DNA from: Sphingomonadales bacterium
GTDB lineage: Bacteria; Pseudomonadota; Alphaproteobacteria; Sphingomonadales; Sphingomonadaceae
Assembly: GCA_017304125.1 (NCBI GenBank)
Contig: JAFKLV010000101.1
Span: 1-6,595, forward strand
Direction of reading: 5' to 3'
Length of the DNA: 6,595 nt
In this document: in pieces, positions 4,956 through 6,595 of the stretch
Numbering within the stretch: position 1 is the stretch's first letter
Layout of the letters: every line of letters starts with the position of its first letter
The notes under the pieces: generated by a model
Databases searched by the model: none
What the model was told of the DNA's origin: nothing
Seen by the model: the letters and a program-made list of their open reading frames with translations, nothing else
Position numbers and translations under genes: made by a program

Positions 4956-6595
4956 TGGCGGACGAGGAAAAGGTCGTCGCCCGCCCGATGTGGCATCGCG
5001 TGCTGCGCGGGTTCGCCGTCGCGCTCGCCGGTGTTGCCGTGCTGGTGCTGGCGGTGCTGTTCGGGATCGATACCGATCCGGGGCGCCGCTTCGTCGCCGA
5101 TCAGATCGGCAATTATCGCACTGCCAACGGTCTCAACATCACCGTCGGGCGGATCGACGGGTCGATTTACGACAAGATGGTGCTCTCCGACGTCAGGGTC
5201 AGCGATCCCAAGGGGGTGTTTCTCACCTCGCCGCGGATCGACGTGGACTGGCGCCCGTTCGCCTTCATCCGCAATCATATCGACGTGCGAAGCCTGGAAA
5301 GCGGGCTCGTCACGCTGCGCCGTAACCCGCAATTCATTCCGCAGCCGGCCGAGCCCAACGCGCCTTATCTGCCCGATATCGACATCGATATCGGCAAGTT
5401 GCGCGTCGACCGCTTCGTCACCGAGGCGCCGGTCGCCGGGGTGCGGCATGTCGGGCGGATCGTCGGTTCGGCGCATATCGCCGACCGGCGTGCGCAGATC
5501 CATGTCGATGCAGTGGCGTTGCGCGGGCCCGGGGTCGCCGGGGGCGATACGCTCAAACTGCATCTCGATGCGGTGCCTGACGACAATCGGCTGGCGATCG
5601 ACCTGAAGCTCGTCGCGCCGACTGGCGGGGTGGTTGCGGGGCTGATCGGGACGAAAGCGCCGCTCGTCGCGACCGTCGGCGGCAAGGGCAGCTGGAAATC
5701 CTGGACCGGCAAGGCGCTGGCGACGCTCGGCGGCGGCCAACTCGCCGATCTCGGCCTCACCGCGCGCGACGGGCATATCGAGGTGCGCGGCTATACCAAG
5801 CCCGGCCTGTACCTCGCCGGGCCGGTCGAGCGGCTCACCGCGCCGCGGCTCGATGTCGCGATCGATACCACATTGGCCGAGCGCAAGGCGGACACGCGGA
5901 TCAAGGTCACCTCGGATGCGCTGGCGATCGATTCCGGCGGGGTCGTCGATCTGGCGAACAACAGCTTCGGCAATTTCGCGGTCGATGCGAAATTGCTCAC
6001 CCCCGGCGCGATCGCCCCCAATATGCGCGGGCGCGACGCGCTCGCGCGGCTGGTGCTCAACGGGCCGTTCGCCCGGCCGGTGGTGGATTACAAATTGCGC
6101 GCGACGGCGCTGGGCTTTGCCGGCACCACGGTCGAGAATGTCTATGCCGAGGGGCAGGCGCGGGTCGATGCGAACCGCATCCTCGTGCCGGTCCACGCGC
6201 GTGCGCGCCGGGTGAGCGGGCTCAACCCTGCGGTCGGCGGGCTCGCCAACAACGCGCGGATCGACGGCGATATCGCGATCACCTGGCCGTCGGTGATGTC
6301 GGACAATATGCGCATCCGCTCTGACAGTATCGACGCGACCGCCTTGTTCGCCGCCAATATCAAGACGGGGCGCTACACCGGCGCGTTCAACGGGCGGGTC
6401 AACAATTACCGCGTCGAGAGCATCGGCATCATCAACCTCACCACCGATGCCAAGCTCGTCCCTGCGGCGCATGGCGGGTTTGGCATCGCGGGCAAGGTCG
6501 TCGCGCGGACCAGCCGGATCTTCAATTCGGGGGTGGAGAGCTTCCTCGGCGGCAATGCCGTGATGCGTGCCGATGTCGGCTATTCGCCCGAGGGC
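4955..6595 (+). CDS. tamB: TamB, inner-membrane-anchored bridging protein (N-terminal part, runs off right edge)
   Basis: Partner of TamA: an AsmA-like protein anchored in the inner membrane that spans the periplasm as a long beta-rich groove, used in outer-membrane protein assembly and lipid transport. The frame is open for 547 codons to the window end with no stop; family members are usually about 1,200-1,500 residues, so the diagnostic C-terminal DUF490/TamB domain is not visible. A short cytoplasmic N-terminus with basic residues (MADEEKVVARPMWHRVLRG) precedes one transmembrane segment at about residues 20-38. Next come TDPGRRFVADQI (40-51) and the conserved entry segment NITVGRIDGSIYDKMVLSDV followed by DPKGVFL and IDVDWRPF (95-102). 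The rest is repetitive, beta-strand-like sequence rich in Val/Ile/Asp/Gly/Ala, as expected. The ATG shares its A with the tamA stop (TGATG), with AGG seven bases upstream, so the two genes are translationally coupled. The identification rests on the N-terminal pattern and the tamA neighbour. Confidence 0.92.
   Translation, partial: MADEEKVVARPMWHRVLRGFAVALAGVAVLVLAVLFGIDTDPGRRFVADQIGNYRTANGLNITVGRIDGSIYDKMVLSDVRVSDPKGVFLTSPRIDVDWRPFAFIRNHIDVRSLESGLVTLRRNPQFIPQPAEPNAPYLPDIDIDIGKLRVDRFVTEAPVAGVRHVGRIVGSAHIADRRAQIHVDAVALRGPGVAGGDTLKLHLDAVPDDNRLAIDLKLVAPTGGVVAGLIGTKAPLVATVGGKGSWKSWTGKALATLGGGQLADLGLTARDGHIEVRGYTKPGLYLAGPVERLTAPRLDVAIDTTLAERKADTRIKVTSDALAIDSGGVVDLANNSFGNFAVDAKLLTPGAIAPNMRGRDALARLVLNGPFARPVVDYKLRATALGFAGTTVENVYAEGQARVDANRILVPVHARARRVSGLNPAVGGLANNARIDGDIAITWPSVMSDNMRIRSDSIDATALFAANIKTGRYTGAFNGRVNNYRVESIGIINLTTDAKLVPAAHGGFGIAGKVVARTSRIFNSGVESFLGGNAVMRADVGYSPEG

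Noticed and set aside
4928..6472. 514-codon minus-strand open frame opposite tamB
   Set aside because: Same reasoning: Arg/Asp/Pro-rich, no motifs, while the plus-strand frame is continuous, coupled to tamA and matches TamB.
1..6595. Very frequent GATCG/CGATC words across the window
   Set aside because: They follow from common codon pairs such as GCG-ATC and GCC-GAT in coding sequence; apart from the operator candidate they show no spacing or array structure.

Overview
This is a high-GC chromosomal segment from a Gram-negative bacterium. Codons end almost always in G or C, and GATCG-type words are very frequent. The gene set (RND efflux, tamA-tamB) and the style of the proteins point to an alphaproteobacterium, most likely a sphingomonad. 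That placement is an inference from gene style, not from a marker gene. All three complete genes are intact and no mobile element, RNA gene or CRISPR is visible. I see no clearly new biological system here; the window reads as ordinary cell-envelope and metabolic genes with a few details worth checking.

Layout. The left part is read on the minus strand. An RND-type efflux permease (AcrB/MexB family) runs off the left edge with only its first 220 residues present. Just upstream of it in the same operon is its periplasmic adaptor, a lipoprotein of the AcrA/MexA family. Only one codon separates the two reading frames. Upstream of the adaptor is a 106-base leader region holding a near-perfect 24-base inverted repeat and a smaller hairpin. 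Then comes a co-directional crotonase-superfamily gene (enoyl-CoA hydratase/isomerase-like) that lacks the usual catalytic glutamates.

The right part is read on the plus strand, divergent from the crotonase across a 177-base intergenic region. It holds tamA (an Omp85-family outer-membrane protein with a signal peptide, a proline-rich extension, POTRA domains and a C-terminal barrel), followed with a one-base overlap by tamB, which runs off the right edge after 547 codons.

How they work together. The adaptor and permease would form the inner-membrane and periplasmic parts of a tripartite drug/solute efflux pump; an outer-membrane channel gene is not in the window. TamA and TamB form the translocation and assembly module, which links inner and outer membranes and helps insert outer-membrane proteins and move lipids. 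The crotonase stands apart functionally and probably acts on an acyl-CoA in the cytoplasm. No stretch longer than 300 bases lacks a gene.
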